Notes: generated from the sequence alone by a model not told the origin. Positions 10,274 through 20,073 are shown, counted from the stretch's first letter. The stretch: DNA of 64,000 nt from Thalassotalea atypica (GCF_030295975.1 NZ_AP027364.1:2666001-2730000), one strand, 5' to 3'. Numbers and translations are program-made.

Positions 10274-11566
10274 ATGTTTGAAGCATTATTTCAACTGAAA
10301 GATCACAACACCTCCATCAAGCAAGAAGTCATCGCCGGATTTACGACGTTTTTGACCATGGCTTATATCATATTCATCAACCCAGCAATGCTATCAGACG
10401 CAGGCATGGACCACGGCGCTGTATTTGTCGCAACCTGTCTGGCTGCCGCTATTGGTTGTTTTGTCATGGGCTTTTTGGCTAACTACCCTATAGCGCTTGC
10501 TCCTGGGATGGGGCTAAACGCCTTTTTTACTTATACCGTAGTGTTAGAAATGGGTTATACCTGGCAAGTTGCCTTAGGTGGCGTGTTTATTTCAGGTATG
10601 GTCTTTATCCTCTTAAGCTTGTTCAATATCCGCAAATGGATCATAGACAGTATCCCACAAGCATTACGTTACGGAATTGGTGCGGGTATTGGGTTATTTT
10701 TAGGTTTTATCGGCCTTAAAAATGCAGGCATTGTTGTCGATAACCCTGCAACCCTAGTGGGCTTAGGCGATGTTACCGCGACAGGTCCTCTACTATCAGC
10801 CTTTGGTTTATTCCTAATCGTTGCATTAACAACGAAAAAAATTAACGGCGCTGTGATGATTTCTATTTTAGCGGTCACCGTATTAGGGCTCATCATTGGG
10901 GATGTTCAATACACGGGTATCGTCTCAATGCCTCCAGAAGTGGCACCGACGTTTATGCAATTAGACATTATCGGTGCGACAGAAGTTGGCATGTTAAGCG
11001 TAATTTTTGCTTTCTTATTTGTCGATTTATTTGATACGTCAGGCACGCTTATTGCGGTTGCTCAACGCGGCAATCTATTGGATAAAGACGGTAACTTTCC
11101 ACGTTTAGGCAAAGCGCTAATGGCTGACTCTACGGCTACCGTTGCAGGTTCAATGCTCGGTACATCAACCACTACCAGCTACGTAGAAAGTACAGCAGGT
11201 GTTGCAGTGGGCGGCCGAACCGGCTTAACTGCCGTGGTCGTTGGTATTCTATTTATCTTGGCATTATTTTTTGCTCCATTAGCGGGTATGGTTCCCGCTT
11301 ATGCGACATCAGGACCTTTATTCTTTGTTGCCGTGCTAATGCTTTCTTCACTTAAGAATATTGACTGGGATGACATGTTAGATGCTGTACCTGCTGCGCT
11401 AATCTGTATCATCATGCCGTTAACTTTTTCAATTGCTCACGGTATTGCTTTTGGCTTTATCAGCTATGCGGCAGTAAGAATTTTTAGTGGCAAGATAAAT
11501 CAATTAAGCATAAGTGTTGCCATTATTGCTCTTCTTTTCGTCGTTAAATTTATTTATTTTGGATAA
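10274..11566 (+). CDS. NCS2/AzgA-type purine (adenine/guanine/hypoxanthine) permease
   Basis: A 430-residue inner-membrane transporter with about 12-14 hydrophobic segments. The N-terminal signature GFTTFLTMAYIIFINP, followed by LAPGMGLNAFFTY and the later FLFVDLFDTSGTLIAVAQR, is that of the AzgA-like nucleobase permeases, not the UraA branch. The exact purine specificity cannot be read from sequence. It is followed after 3 bases by a Tsx-like outer-membrane channel, suggesting a purine-salvage uptake unit. Confidence 0.88.
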   Translation: MFEALFQLKDHNTSIKQEVIAGFTTFLTMAYIIFINPAMLSDAGMDHGAVFVATCLAAAIGCFVMGFLANYPIALAPGMGLNAFFTYTVVLEMGYTWQVALGGVFISGMVFILLSLFNIRKWIIDSIPQALRYGIGAGIGLFLGFIGLKNAGIVVDNPATLVGLGDVTATGPLLSAFGLFLIVALTTKKINGAVMISILAVTVLGLIIGDVQYTGIVSMPPEVAPTFMQLDIIGATEVGMLSVIFAFLFVDLFDTSGTLIAVAQRGNLLDKDGNFPRLGKALMADSTATVAGSMLGTSTTTSYVESTAGVAVGGRTGLTAVVVGILFILALFFAPLAGMVPAYATSGPLFFVAVLMLSSLKNIDWDDMLDAVPAALICIIMPLTFSIAHGIAFGFISYAAVRIFSGKINQLSISVAIIALLFVVKFIYFG

Positions 11567-11569
11567 CTC

Positions 11570-12334
11570 ATGACCCTTACCCGATCTATTTTTTCACTTG
11601 CACTGCTTTCATCACTAAGCGTTCACGTCAGTGCAGAAACATTATGGAGCTCAAATAGTTTGAGCTACCTTAAAAGCTTGTCAGAATTTGAAGTGTTGAC
11701 CAATGATGACGTTAATGTATTTACCTTAGAACATGCGTCAGGTCACAACTGGGGTGATGTTTTTATCTTTGCCGACAGAATCGACGCAAATGCTGATAAA
11801 AACGCAGACGAGCATAAAGAAACTTATGCTGAAGTTTCTGCGCGCTTAAGCCTTAACTACGCACTCGACTTTAAAATCGACAGTGATATTTTAAAGGACA
11901 CCTTCATCGCAGCAACATGGGAGTCTGCCTCAATATCTGAGCCTAAATACAGCGACGGCTTCGATAATTACTTGTTAGGTGTGGGGGCTTCATGGAAGGT
12001 TGCAGGCTTTAGCTATCTCGACACTAACGTCTATGTTGTCAATAACGAGTCTACTGACAATGATGAGCAATTGACCGTTGTTTGGGGCTATCCTATTAAT
12101 GCCGGTAAACATAAAATTATGTTTGATGGCTATATTGATTGGTCTTCTGCGGCGGACGACCACGCAGCAGATTTTCATTTTAATCCGCAATTACGTGTCG
12201 ATATTGGCAATTACTTTGGTAATCCAAACACTATAGAAGCAGGTATTGAGTATTCATACTGGCACAATAAGTTTGGTATTAATGGCATTGATGACGAAAG
12301 TGTTGTGAGTGCGATGGTTAAGCTTTACTTGTAA
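11570..12334 (+). CDS. Tsx-like nucleoside-specific outer-membrane channel
   Basis: A 254-residue protein with a signal peptide (MTLTRSIFSLALLSSLSVHVSAE) and beta-barrel strands rich in aromatic and acidic residues. The motifs EHASGHNWGDVFIFAD and the C-terminal FGINGIDDESVVSAMVKLYL resemble the Tsx family (OMP_channel). It starts 3 bases after the purine permease stop and is almost certainly cotranscribed, supplying the outer-membrane step of purine or nucleoside uptake. A strong terminator follows. Confidence 0.8.
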   Translation: MTLTRSIFSLALLSSLSVHVSAETLWSSNSLSYLKSLSEFEVLTNDDVNVFTLEHASGHNWGDVFIFADRIDANADKNADEHKETYAEVSARLSLNYALDFKIDSDILKDTFIAATWESASISEPKYSDGFDNYLLGVGASWKVAGFSYLDTNVYVVNNESTDNDEQLTVVWGYPINAGKHKIMFDGYIDWSSAADDHAADFHFNPQLRVDIGNYFGNPNTIEAGIEYSYWHNKFGINGIDDESVVSAMVKLYL

Positions 12335-12362
12335 TCGTCATCATGACATAAATTGCTTTCAT

Positions 12363-12401
12363 AAAAAGGCAGTTGTTCACGATGAACAACTGCCTTTTTT
12401 T
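12363..12401. terminator. Bidirectional rho-independent terminator
   Basis: A 17-bp perfect stem (A-run, GGCAGTTGTTCA, 3-base loop, complement) ends in a T-run on the plus strand and a matching A-run upstream. It can therefore stop both the Tsx-like gene and the convergent bax gene. Confidence 0.92.
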
Positions 12402-12414
12402 GTAACTTTACAAT

Positions 12415-13263
12415 TTACTCTGCAACCGGTTCGACAGGTCGTTGCTGGACAAGATACTGCTGGTTATGACGGAGCATTTGCGTCAACTCCAGTACATAGT
12501 CGGTGCCCCTTTCAGAATAAGGTAACAGCCCAGTTGCCAATATTTCAGGGATCAATGGTTGCTCTTGTTCTCTTAACTGCTGCCTAATGGTTCTAAACAT
12601 GGCATATGCACCATTGGTATTAATGTTATGCAAATAGTGCTTTACTGCGCCGTCTAAATTACTAAATGCTTTAACTTCATGATTCGCTCCATCATTTCTT
12701 GAATTTGGCACCATGCCGCAGCCTTTTTGATAACACCAAATACCAAAGAAATTAAGCCCTATTCGTGCAAAACGTGACGTTCCCCAAGCAGACTCATTGG
12801 CGGCTTGCACCAATACCAAAGGGCTAGGAATAACATCCACTTTAGAATACAACTCATACGCTTGCTGAAGCGGCGTAGCGCGTTTATTGACACGGTATTT
12901 TTTGTTCAATTGTAAAAATCTTGCTTGTTGTTCGTCAGATAATGGTTCACCGAGAGACAACTGACTTAAAAGAGCATCAACCTCTGCACGTAAAACCAAC
13001 AAGCGGGTATTCTCTTTTTCTACTGCAGGCCTGATGAAATTAAAAAACTCTCGTTTTTTAGTCTTAACGTCTAGTATTTTTGAAAAATCAGGAAGCTCAA
13101 CATCATGAAGTGGTAGCTCCACTGGCTTTGGGATCGGTTTCTTAGCGATTACGTCAGTCTGCGACTCTGAAACTTTTTCTGGCTTTAAAAAAGTAAAAGG
13201 CGCAACAATCGCTACAGCAGAGCCGGCCAGTAAGGCCGCCCGAAGAGTATATTTAAGCTTCAT
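12415..13263 (-). CDS. bax: Bax-family glucosaminidase-like protein
   Basis: A 282-residue protein with an N-terminal signal or anchor segment (about 8-26) and a C-terminal glucosaminidase domain. The motif AANESAWGTSRFARIGLNF contains the glutamate expected to be catalytic in the flagellar-FlgJ/Bax type N-acetylglucosaminidase fold. A linker of about 100 residues precedes the domain. It probably acts on peptidoglycan in the periplasm; the biological role of Bax proteins is poorly known. It is followed on the same strand by unrelated membrane-protein genes. Confidence 0.85.
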   Translation of the reverse strand: MKLKYTLRAALLAGSAVAIVAPFTFLKPEKVSESQTDVIAKKPIPKPVELPLHDVELPDFSKILDVKTKKREFFNFIRPAVEKENTRLLVLRAEVDALLSQLSLGEPLSDEQQARFLQLNKKYRVNKRATPLQQAYELYSKVDVIPSPLVLVQAANESAWGTSRFARIGLNFFGIWCYQKGCGMVPNSRNDGANHEVKAFSNLDGAVKHYLHNINTNGAYAMFRTIRQQLREQEQPLIPEILATGLLPYSERGTDYVLELTQMLRHNQQYLVQQRPVEPVAE

Positions 13264-13286
13264 AAAATTCCTTTTTATGACGTTGA

Positions 13287-14075
13287 TTAAGCAGTAAAGA
13301 TATCATCACTGATACTTTGTTCACTTGAAACTGTCTGTAATCGCATGCCGAAAATCTCCCGATAAAGAATACCTTTTGCGTTGAAGTAACATGGTGCTAG
13401 GTAAGACAAAATAAACAAACATAATACAGCCCCTAGAATAACAAGCTCAGAGTTAATTAAGACTACTACGGGCAAAATAGACAATACCAGACCCCCCATC
13501 AAGACAAAGTAAATGGCAAAAATATTAAACCATTGAAACCTCAACACCTTGACTGACAAAATTATAGCTTTCATTGGTGATAAGTGCTTTTCAACCACCA
13601 ACGGAATCGTTAGTGACAATGCAACCGCAAGGAAAATACCTGGGATGATAAACAATTGTAATCCTAAGCTCACTAACACTGAAGTGAATAAGGCACAAAG
13701 TACCACCCAACTGCCACGCTTTAAAAACGCAAAGGTAAGTTTCGCTTCCGTTTTTAAACCAACTGCATGTAACACCCCCATCATTTCAATACCGGCCAAA
13801 AAAGGCCAAATGGCGATATTGACAATTAGATTAACTAAATTGAGGGCATTAGGATCTTCAAGGACTTGTTCAATGCCGCCCAAGAGATGGCTTGCTACCA
13901 TCGAAATAATCATTCCCACAAAAAAAACAAAGCACAAGCCAATATTAATAGATGCTCTGCTATTGTTGGTTTTCTGCCAAGCCTCTTCTAACACGGCCTT
14001 TGGGTTAATTTTATAATTGCCTTTAAGCGACTCTTCAATGTCACCGCCTACTTGAATAACTTGCTGCTTGTCCAC
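13287..14075 (-). CDS. Multi-pass membrane protein of unknown function
   Basis: A 262-residue protein not recognised as a characterised family. The first 40 residues are soluble and charged, and the rest holds about six hydrophobic helices. There are glycine/proline kinks such as LFIIPGIFLAVALSLTIPLVV, and a short cytoplasmic tail. The layout resembles uncharacterised 'glycerophosphoryl diester phosphodiesterase membrane-domain-like' proteins, but no catalytic motif is visible. It lies 23 bases upstream of bax on the same strand and may be cotranscribed. Confidence 0.75.
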   Translation of the reverse strand: MDKQQVIQVGGDIEESLKGNYKINPKAVLEEAWQKTNNSRASINIGLCFVFFVGMIISMVASHLLGGIEQVLEDPNALNLVNLIVNIAIWPFLAGIEMMGVLHAVGLKTEAKLTFAFLKRGSWVVLCALFTSVLVSLGLQLFIIPGIFLAVALSLTIPLVVEKHLSPMKAIILSVKVLRFQWFNIFAIYFVLMGGLVLSILPVVVLINSELVILGAVLCLFILSYLAPCYFNAKGILYREIFGMRLQTVSSEQSISDDIFTA

Positions 14076-14204
14076 TAAATACCCTATCTAAATTACAACT
14101 TTGGATCATGACGCTGTTTTATATGTAACGTCAGTATATCGGATTTCATATTTTATTTCTGTTTGAATCACTCACTCTTTCCAGCGCTAATGGTCCATGC
14201 TCCT

Positions 14205-14855
14205 TTACGCTATGCCAGCTTGTGAAATATCGCTCAGCACTAACTCTATCGCCAGCAACAATAAAATTGCTCCCATGATACGATCTAACCAGTATCCTTT
14301 GGTTTGAATAAGCATGCCCATTTTTTGATGGTTAAGTAAATAGGAAAGTAAACTAAACCAAGCCGCTGTTGCTACTGCCATATATATGCCGTAGCTCAAT
14401 TTTATTTCAGTTGGGGTATCAGGCGAAATCACCATAGAGAATAAACTAACAAAAAACAACGTTGCTTTGACATTCAGGCCATTGACTAGAAAGCCGGTAG
14501 AAAAAGCACGTTTGTTCGATGGTACGGGGTCATTAGACCTAGCCATTCCTTGCTCGTTTATCGTTGGCTTTTTTGCGCGTAATCCATGCCATGCGATGTA
14601 ACAGAAGTAACTTGCCGCGATATATTTCAAAAGAGTGAACAAGCGTTCGTCACTAGCGATTAATAGACCAATGCCCACTAACGAATAAGCGACATGCACA
14701 AGAATGCCAGTACCAATACCTAAACTGGTCATTAACGCTGTTTTACGACCATAGCGGACACTTTGTTTTAATATAATGGCAAAATCAGGACCTGGGGAAG
14801 CTACCGCTAAAAAATGCACTACCGCGATAACAAGGAATTCATCTAAATATGACAT
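14205..14855 (-). CDS. LysE/RhtB family amino-acid exporter
   Basis: A 216-residue inner-membrane protein with about six transmembrane segments. The N-terminal signature FLAVASPGPDFAIILKQSVRYGR is diagnostic of the LysE/RhtB family (the conserved SPGP...). Substrates of the family include threonine, homoserine and lysine; the actual one cannot be inferred here. No regulator is adjacent. Confidence 0.9.
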   Translation of the reverse strand: MSYLDEFLVIAVVHFLAVASPGPDFAIILKQSVRYGRKTALMTSLGIGTGILVHVAYSLVGIGLLIASDERLFTLLKYIAASYFCYIAWHGLRAKKPTINEQGMARSNDPVPSNKRAFSTGFLVNGLNVKATLFFVSLFSMVISPDTPTEIKLSYGIYMAVATAAWFSLLSYLLNHQKMGMLIQTKGYWLDRIMGAILLLLAIELVLSDISQAGIA

Positions 14856-14942
14856 GCCAATAACAAACTAAAAAACAATGGCCGACATTTTACCTGAGAA
14901 ATGAAAGAAAAGGGGAATTATAAAACTATAAAAATTAGCAGC

Positions 14943-15047
14943 TTAACAACTAAACGTTGCAGAGTTTTTGAGTATTTTTCGGTAAAATTGCCATAATTCA
15001 TCGAAATCGGCAAAGTGATATTTTCTACCTTGGTATGAGGTGTTCAT
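14943..15047 (-). CDS. Putative 34-residue small protein
   Basis: An ORF translated from the minus strand: starts MNTSYQGRKYHFADFDEL and ends ATFSC. It has an excellent ribosome-binding site (AAGGAGAATCG before ATG at 15047), which is the main support. It is rich in aromatic and charged residues and has no hydrophobic segment. A 14-bp inverted repeat (14960-14973 and 15087-15100) brackets it, so its mRNA could fold end to end over the RBS. Function unknown. It could be a regulatory leader, a small protein or a decayed fragment. Confidence 0.45.
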   Translation of the reverse strand: MNTSYQGRKYHFADFDELWQFYRKILKNSATFSC

Positions 15048-15100
15048 ACGATTCTCCTTAGTACATAAAAGAATTGTATATTTTTCACTCAAAAACTCTG
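14960..15100. repeat. 14-bp inverted repeat bracketing a small ORF
   Basis: CAGAGTTTTTGAGT at 14960-14973 recurs exactly as its reverse complement at 15087-15100. The arms are 113 bases apart. One lies inside the end of the 34-residue ORF and the other upstream of its ribosome-binding site. Confidence 0.7.
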
Positions 15101-15156
15101 TAGGGCTAGAGTAAAGCTTTGTACCAATATGTAACCACTGTTACTTGCCTTTTAGC

Positions 15157-15732
15157 TTAACGTTTAATGCGCTTTAATATTTGCTCAAAATAGTCGCAGC
15201 CTTTTTCCTGTGTCAGCGCGATATTATTTTCAGGGATCAGCTCTGGGTTTGGGTAATGGTTTAACGCCCTTTCCATGCTTTTTTCTCGGATAAAATGCAA
15301 TGTAGGATATGGCGAGCGATTAGTATAATGACTGGCAGAATCTAATGGCTCGCCTTCAAAGAAATAGTCTGGATGAAAGTTTGCTAGCTGAAATATCCCC
15401 TCAAAGCCTAAATCAATCAATAAGTCGTTGGAATAATCAACCAAATCTAAGAATCGTTCAAACTGTAGATAACCATCAGTAAATATCAGTAAACTAGTTT
15501 CAATTTCTGCATCATGTGCTAGCAGTTCAAACTGCAGCGCCACTTCTTCAAGGGCCAATTTAAGCTGGCTATGAGCACTTACCGCATACGCGATAGTGTT
15601 ATTAACGAATTCTTTTTTTGCAAACGGACAAAAGTTTAAGCCGATGACCACTTCATCTAACCAAGCTTTCGTTTGCGATATCGCTAATTGATTCATCTCA
15701 GAAGTAGTTGTATTTGTTCTATCTTGTTTCAT
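15157..15732 (-). CDS. DUF1415 family protein
   Basis: A 191-residue soluble protein recognised as DUF1415 from TKAWLDEVVIGLNFCPFAKKEF near the N-terminus and the central FEGIFQLANFHPDYFFEG. The family is common in proteobacteria and has no assigned biochemical function. The conserved Cys in NFCPFA and several His/Asp residues suggest metal binding or catalysis, but this is a guess. It lies 21 bases after the ABC exporter gene and is probably cotranscribed with it. Confidence 0.88.
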   Translation of the reverse strand: MKQDRTNTTTSEMNQLAISQTKAWLDEVVIGLNFCPFAKKEFVNNTIAYAVSAHSQLKLALEEVALQFELLAHDAEIETSLLIFTDGYLQFERFLDLVDYSNDLLIDLGFEGIFQLANFHPDYFFEGEPLDSASHYTNRSPYPTLHFIREKSMERALNHYPNPELIPENNIALTQEKGCDYFEQILKRIKR

Positions 15733-15753
15733 AAAGGGTAATTTCTAATTTTA

Positions 15754-17541
15754 CTATGGGTTATTGCGCTGTTGCAGTTGCCACATTTTGTGGTAATAAC
15801 TCCGCTTAGCAATCAATGTTTGATGACTACCCTGCTCAACAATTTCCCCTTGTTTCATGACAATAATATTGTCAGCATCAACAATGGTGGATAAGCGATG
15901 TGCAATCACCAATGAAGTTCTATTCTCGCTGACTTCATTGATTGCGCCTAATATGGCTTGCTCAGAGTGGCTATCAAGGGAAGACGTTGCTTCATCAAAC
16001 ACCAAGATGCTTGGGTTCTTTAAAATAGTTCGTGCAATAGCAACACGCTGTTTTTCACCGCCAGAAAGCTTCAAGCCACGCTCACCAACGACAGTATCAA
16101 AACCTTGGGGTAGGTCTTTCACAAATTCATCTAGATGCGCTAACGAGAAAGCACGTAGAACTTGCTCTTTAGTCGCTGTAGGATTTCCGTATTGGACATT
16201 CGCAAATAACGTATCATTAAATAAAACAGTGTCTTGGGGCACGATTCCAATATGTGACCGCAATGAGTGCTGTGTGACATCGGTGATCACTTGATCATCA
16301 ATGGTTATTTTCCCTGCTTGTACATCATAAAAACGAAAGAGCAACTTAACCAAGGTTGACTTACCAGAGCCGCTGTCGCCCACTACGGCAACCTTAGTGC
16401 CCGACTTAATAGCAAACGAAACCTTCTTTATAATCTCTCTCTTATTGTCATAGCTAAATTCAATATCTTCAAATCGCACTTCACCACGGCCAACGCTTAG
16501 CTCTGAGGCACCTTTCTTGTCTTGTACTTTAGGTTGTTTAGTTAATAAGCCAAACATATGTTCGATGTTAGCTAAAGAGCCTTTGATTTCCCGATAGACA
16601 AAACCAAGAAAATTTAATGGCATAAACAGCTGCATCATAAAGGCATTAATCAGAACAAAATCACCTAGTGTCATTGTGCCATGCGTGACGCTGTATGCTG
16701 CCATTGCCAGCATCGAGGTCATTGCAATGGCAATAATAAGAGCTTGTCCACCATTTAGGGCAAATAACGATAAACGATTTTTTACTTTAGCGACTTCCCA
16801 TGTGGCTAACTGTTTGTCGTAGGCGTCCGCCTCATGCGCTTCGTTGGTAAAGTACTTAACAGTTTCATAGTTGATTAAGCTATCAATTGCTCTGGTGTTA
16901 CTTGAAGAATCTGCTTTATTGGCCTCTCGAATAAAACCAGTACGCCATTCAGTGGCATAGACTGAGTAGGCAATGTACGCCGCAACAGAGCCGAACACCG
17001 TGAGAGCAAAACTTATACCGTAATTGACCCACAAGATACCGATCACCATGACGATCTCAATAATGGTCGGCACAATATTAAAAACCATAAAACGCATTAA
17101 AAAATTAATACCTGACGTGCCGCGGTCAATGTCGCGAGACAGCCCGCCCGTTTGACGGTTGAGGTGAAAGTCTAAATCGAGTTTATGCAGGTGCTGAAAG
17201 ACTTTTAAGCCTATTCGCCTAATCGCCCGTTCGGTAACACGACCAAATAAGGTGTCACGCACCTCAGCAAAGAAAACAATGGAAAATCGGACTAAACCAT
17301 ACGCCAGCACTAATCCAAAAGGTACAATCAATGCTTGTTGCGTGCTGATATTATCTAAATAATCAACAATGTCTTTTAATATGAACGGCAAGTATACGCT
17401 GGCGATTTTGGTGGCGATTAAGCACGCCATGGCGATAGCTATTCGAATTTTAAATTCAAATAGGTAAGGCAACAACATTTTCAGTACTTGCCAGTTTATT
17501 GAGGTAACTTCTCTCTCAGGGTAGTGTTTTGACGCGCGCAT
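15754..17541 (-). CDS. Atm1/HMT1-type ABC exporter (fused permease-ATPase)
   Basis: A 595-residue half-transporter with six transmembrane helices in the first 320 residues, then an ATPase domain. It shows Walker A GDSGSGKST (about 387-395), signature LSGGEKQR (about 491-498) and Walker B ILVFDEATSSLD (about 511). Motifs such as GLSRDIDRGTSGINFLMRFMVFNIVPT in the membrane domain match the Atm1/HMT1 (ABCB7-like) exporters. Those proteins move glutathione-linked compounds out of the cytoplasm and help in metal detoxification or iron-sulfur homeostasis. It forms an apparent operon with DUF1415. Confidence 0.88.
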   Translation of the reverse strand: MRASKHYPEREVTSINWQVLKMLLPYLFEFKIRIAIAMACLIATKIASVYLPFILKDIVDYLDNISTQQALIVPFGLVLAYGLVRFSIVFFAEVRDTLFGRVTERAIRRIGLKVFQHLHKLDLDFHLNRQTGGLSRDIDRGTSGINFLMRFMVFNIVPTIIEIVMVIGILWVNYGISFALTVFGSVAAYIAYSVYATEWRTGFIREANKADSSSNTRAIDSLINYETVKYFTNEAHEADAYDKQLATWEVAKVKNRLSLFALNGGQALIIAIAMTSMLAMAAYSVTHGTMTLGDFVLINAFMMQLFMPLNFLGFVYREIKGSLANIEHMFGLLTKQPKVQDKKGASELSVGRGEVRFEDIEFSYDNKREIIKKVSFAIKSGTKVAVVGDSGSGKSTLVKLLFRFYDVQAGKITIDDQVITDVTQHSLRSHIGIVPQDTVLFNDTLFANVQYGNPTATKEQVLRAFSLAHLDEFVKDLPQGFDTVVGERGLKLSGGEKQRVAIARTILKNPSILVFDEATSSLDSHSEQAILGAINEVSENRTSLVIAHRLSTIVDADNIIVMKQGEIVEQGSHQTLIAKRSYYHKMWQLQQRNNP

Positions 17542-17676
17542 CAGCTATAAAATCATGGAATAAGGCAATGGGTTGACACCATAATAAGTTGAGCCAATAA
17601 ATACAATCAATTTTGCAGGCATAGCTTAAGCCCACGCACGGCAAGTCGCCGCTGTTTCTCAAAGCAATTAGCCGTT

Positions 17677-19722
17677 TTATCTACCGAAATCATATTTTAC
17701 GCTAACATAGAACGAACGCGGCTCACCGACAAAATAGCGGTAATTACCAAAACCAAAATCAGCTCGTTCTGCATAATCTTCATCCGTTAAATTCAATACC
17801 TTAGTATTTATTGTCCAGTTTTCACCAATCGTAGCTTGAACGCGTAAGTTCAATAAATTATGGCCTTGGTACTGCGCTGTATTCTCTGGGTTTAAGTAGT
17901 AATTTCCTACATGTGTCCATTCTAGCTCTATATTGGTGTGACCTATACCTTGCCAGCCTAGTTGAGCGCTGCCAATGTGTTGAGGCGCGGTGTCTATTTC
18001 ATTACCTTTTATAGCCACTCGACTTAACATCAGTGAGTTATCGTATTTATGATTTGCTATGGTGCCATTACCTGTTAAGTAAAAATGACTCGACAACTGA
18101 TAGTGAACACTCAGCTCAACACCATGGTGCGATGTTTTACCACTACTGATATTCTGCCTCTCGGTATCTTGAAAGATAAAGTTATCCTTTTGCATGGTAA
18201 ACAAGGTGGCGTCATAAAACAGTTCTTGCCACTGCCCTCGCACCCCAAACTCAATTGAATCTAGCTTTTCAGCATTTAGATCTGCAACGGCTTGACCTTG
18301 TTGTAATCGAAATAACTCATTAGCTTGCGGCGCACGGTAGCCTGTTGAAAACTGGCCATAGACACTGTGCTGTTCCGACAATAAGTAATGTCCTCCAATT
18401 TGGTAGGAAAATTCGTCGTAACCTACGTCTTGATCTTCAGGGCGGGTGAAACGACAACCTTCAACACCTTCACCGCATGCGCTGCCAGCGGACAGATTGT
18501 TTTGATACTCAAAATTTGTTATCTCATAACGAAGGCCTGCATTAAATGAAAGCTCTGCTGTCACTGCCCAATTCAATCGCACGTTCGGAGAAATGACGAA
18601 CGCATCGACATCGTAGTCATAGTGTTTACCCGCGGGCTTTGTTGGTGAAAAATCAGTAAATTGTGTTTCAGTTAAACTCCCATGAGTAAAATCTATATCG
18701 ACTCCTGTATACCAAGTTACATCTTCTAATTGCTGCTCGATTGCCACATTTACACCAATACTTTTTTGGTCATTTTTCTCAATTGGTTGCCACGGAAGAT
18801 AATGCTGTAAAAAAGTCATATCAGCCCATCGAACATAGGGTGTAATAGTATAGAAGGTGTCGCTATCGGCTTGATATTGAACCTGGCTATACGCTCTAAA
18901 TGACTGACTGTCACGAAATGCTTCTGGATTTGGGTTACTCTTTTTAAGCGATTCGTCTTTGTAAGCTTCAAATCCTTGAATAAACCCAGCGGTTTCTTGA
19001 TTTAAATTGGTGGTTGCAAGGACATTTTTTATCATTAACGACTGAGATTGATATTGATGAATAAGGTTAAATTTTTGTTGGTCAAAACCACTGTCATCTT
19101 TATAGCCGCCGTCATGTGCTCCATTGCCATACATTAATAGAGCATGCTCGCCCCAATCGCTTTGAGTGCTAAAGCGACTACTGTAATAGTCATGAGGTCC
19201 CATTGAAACCCCTAAACTGTTGCGTTCATCTTGAAAAGCATTAGGGGTTATAACGTTGATCGCGCCATGAACCGCATTTGATCCGTATAGTGTGCTAGAC
19301 GGTCCGCGTAATACTTCAATACGCTGTGCTTGCTCGGTGTTTGCATCGAATAACTGGTTAGTGTTGCAAAACCCTGGGGCACGCAGTGATATGCCATCTT
19401 GCGCCATAAAAAAAGCACCACAGCCACCGGTGCCAGTTAATACGGGGGATCGAATAGCCGTCAAATGTTCCTGTCCATTTCCTCTACTTATCCAGCCGCC
19501 AGGTACCCTGACTATCGCTTGATGAACATGTTCATGTTCAATCAATTGCAATTGTTCTTCGTTAATCACCGATAAATTGCTGTTCAGTTCCAGCAAGGCG
19601 CGTTCATTTAGCGACGCTGTCACTGTGATCTGTTCAATTTTTTGCGCTGACAATGGATATGAAGCGGCGCTCAATAGGAGTAAACTACAGACGCGAGGGA
19701 GTTTATAATTCAAAAATAACAT
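17677..19722 (-). CDS. TonB-dependent outer-membrane receptor
   Basis: A 681-residue receptor with signal peptide (ending SYPLSAQ) and a TonB box-like stretch IEQITVTAS at the mature N-terminus. The plug contains IEVLRGPSSTLYGSNAVHGAINVITP. The 22-strand barrel ends in FYVSVKYDFGR, where a terminal aromatic is more usual. Extracellular loops carry a Cys pair (CGEGVEGC). The ligand is not clear; the best guess is a siderophore or other large ligand. No siderophore gene adjoins it. Confidence 0.92.
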   Translation of the reverse strand: MLFLNYKLPRVCSLLLLSAASYPLSAQKIEQITVTASLNERALLELNSNLSVINEEQLQLIEHEHVHQAIVRVPGGWISRGNGQEHLTAIRSPVLTGTGGCGAFFMAQDGISLRAPGFCNTNQLFDANTEQAQRIEVLRGPSSTLYGSNAVHGAINVITPNAFQDERNSLGVSMGPHDYYSSRFSTQSDWGEHALLMYGNGAHDGGYKDDSGFDQQKFNLIHQYQSQSLMIKNVLATTNLNQETAGFIQGFEAYKDESLKKSNPNPEAFRDSQSFRAYSQVQYQADSDTFYTITPYVRWADMTFLQHYLPWQPIEKNDQKSIGVNVAIEQQLEDVTWYTGVDIDFTHGSLTETQFTDFSPTKPAGKHYDYDVDAFVISPNVRLNWAVTAELSFNAGLRYEITNFEYQNNLSAGSACGEGVEGCRFTRPEDQDVGYDEFSYQIGGHYLLSEQHSVYGQFSTGYRAPQANELFRLQQGQAVADLNAEKLDSIEFGVRGQWQELFYDATLFTMQKDNFIFQDTERQNISSGKTSHHGVELSVHYQLSSHFYLTGNGTIANHKYDNSLMLSRVAIKGNEIDTAPQHIGSAQLGWQGIGHTNIELEWTHVGNYYLNPENTAQYQGHNLLNLRVQATIGENWTINTKVLNLTDEDYAERADFGFGNYRYFVGEPRSFYVSVKYDFGR

Positions 19723-20073
19723 CCTGTTTTTTATAGTTTTTATTCGGGAAAATTAGCAGCTATCGTTTATGATCTAATATCGTCGTCTCTGGTTCAAGAA
19801 TAATATGTTTTGTTTTTCATATAATCTTATCACAACAGTATTCACTGATGATTCAACAACTATTTCTCACATCGCTCTTAATAACTTCCTTAAACATGGT
19901 AGCGTAAATGCTGGTATAAAAATCATCAACTTATACGAAAACTCCACCTCACAAATTATAGCAATTAACTTTACGCCCTTATTTATAAGGGTTTGTAGGC
20001 TAGCATTAGTTGTGATTTGAGTTTTTTAGACTAGTATCAAGAGTCTATATTTACTTGTTCCATGGAGGAAATT
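19723..20073. other. Intergenic region between the divergent receptor and the three-gene operon
   Basis: About 350 AT-rich bases between divergently transcribed genes. A 71-codon plus-strand frame at 19805 has no ribosome-binding site or recognisable product and is rejected. A small CCCTTAT/ATAAGGG hairpin is at 19975-19990. GGAGG at 20064-20068 sets the downstream start at 20074. No clear operator was found. Confidence 0.5.

Noticed and set aside
13549-14016. 155-codon plus-strand frame
   Set aside because: Fully antisense to the minus-strand membrane protein, which has coherent helices and a proper start; the antisense frame has no domain.
15857-16294. 145-codon plus-strand frame
   Set aside because: Antisense shadow of the ABC exporter ATPase domain.
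19805-20020. 71-codon plus-strand frame between the TonB receptor and the three-gene operon
   Set aside because: No ribosome-binding site, no recognisable domain, AT-rich composition like the surrounding spacer.
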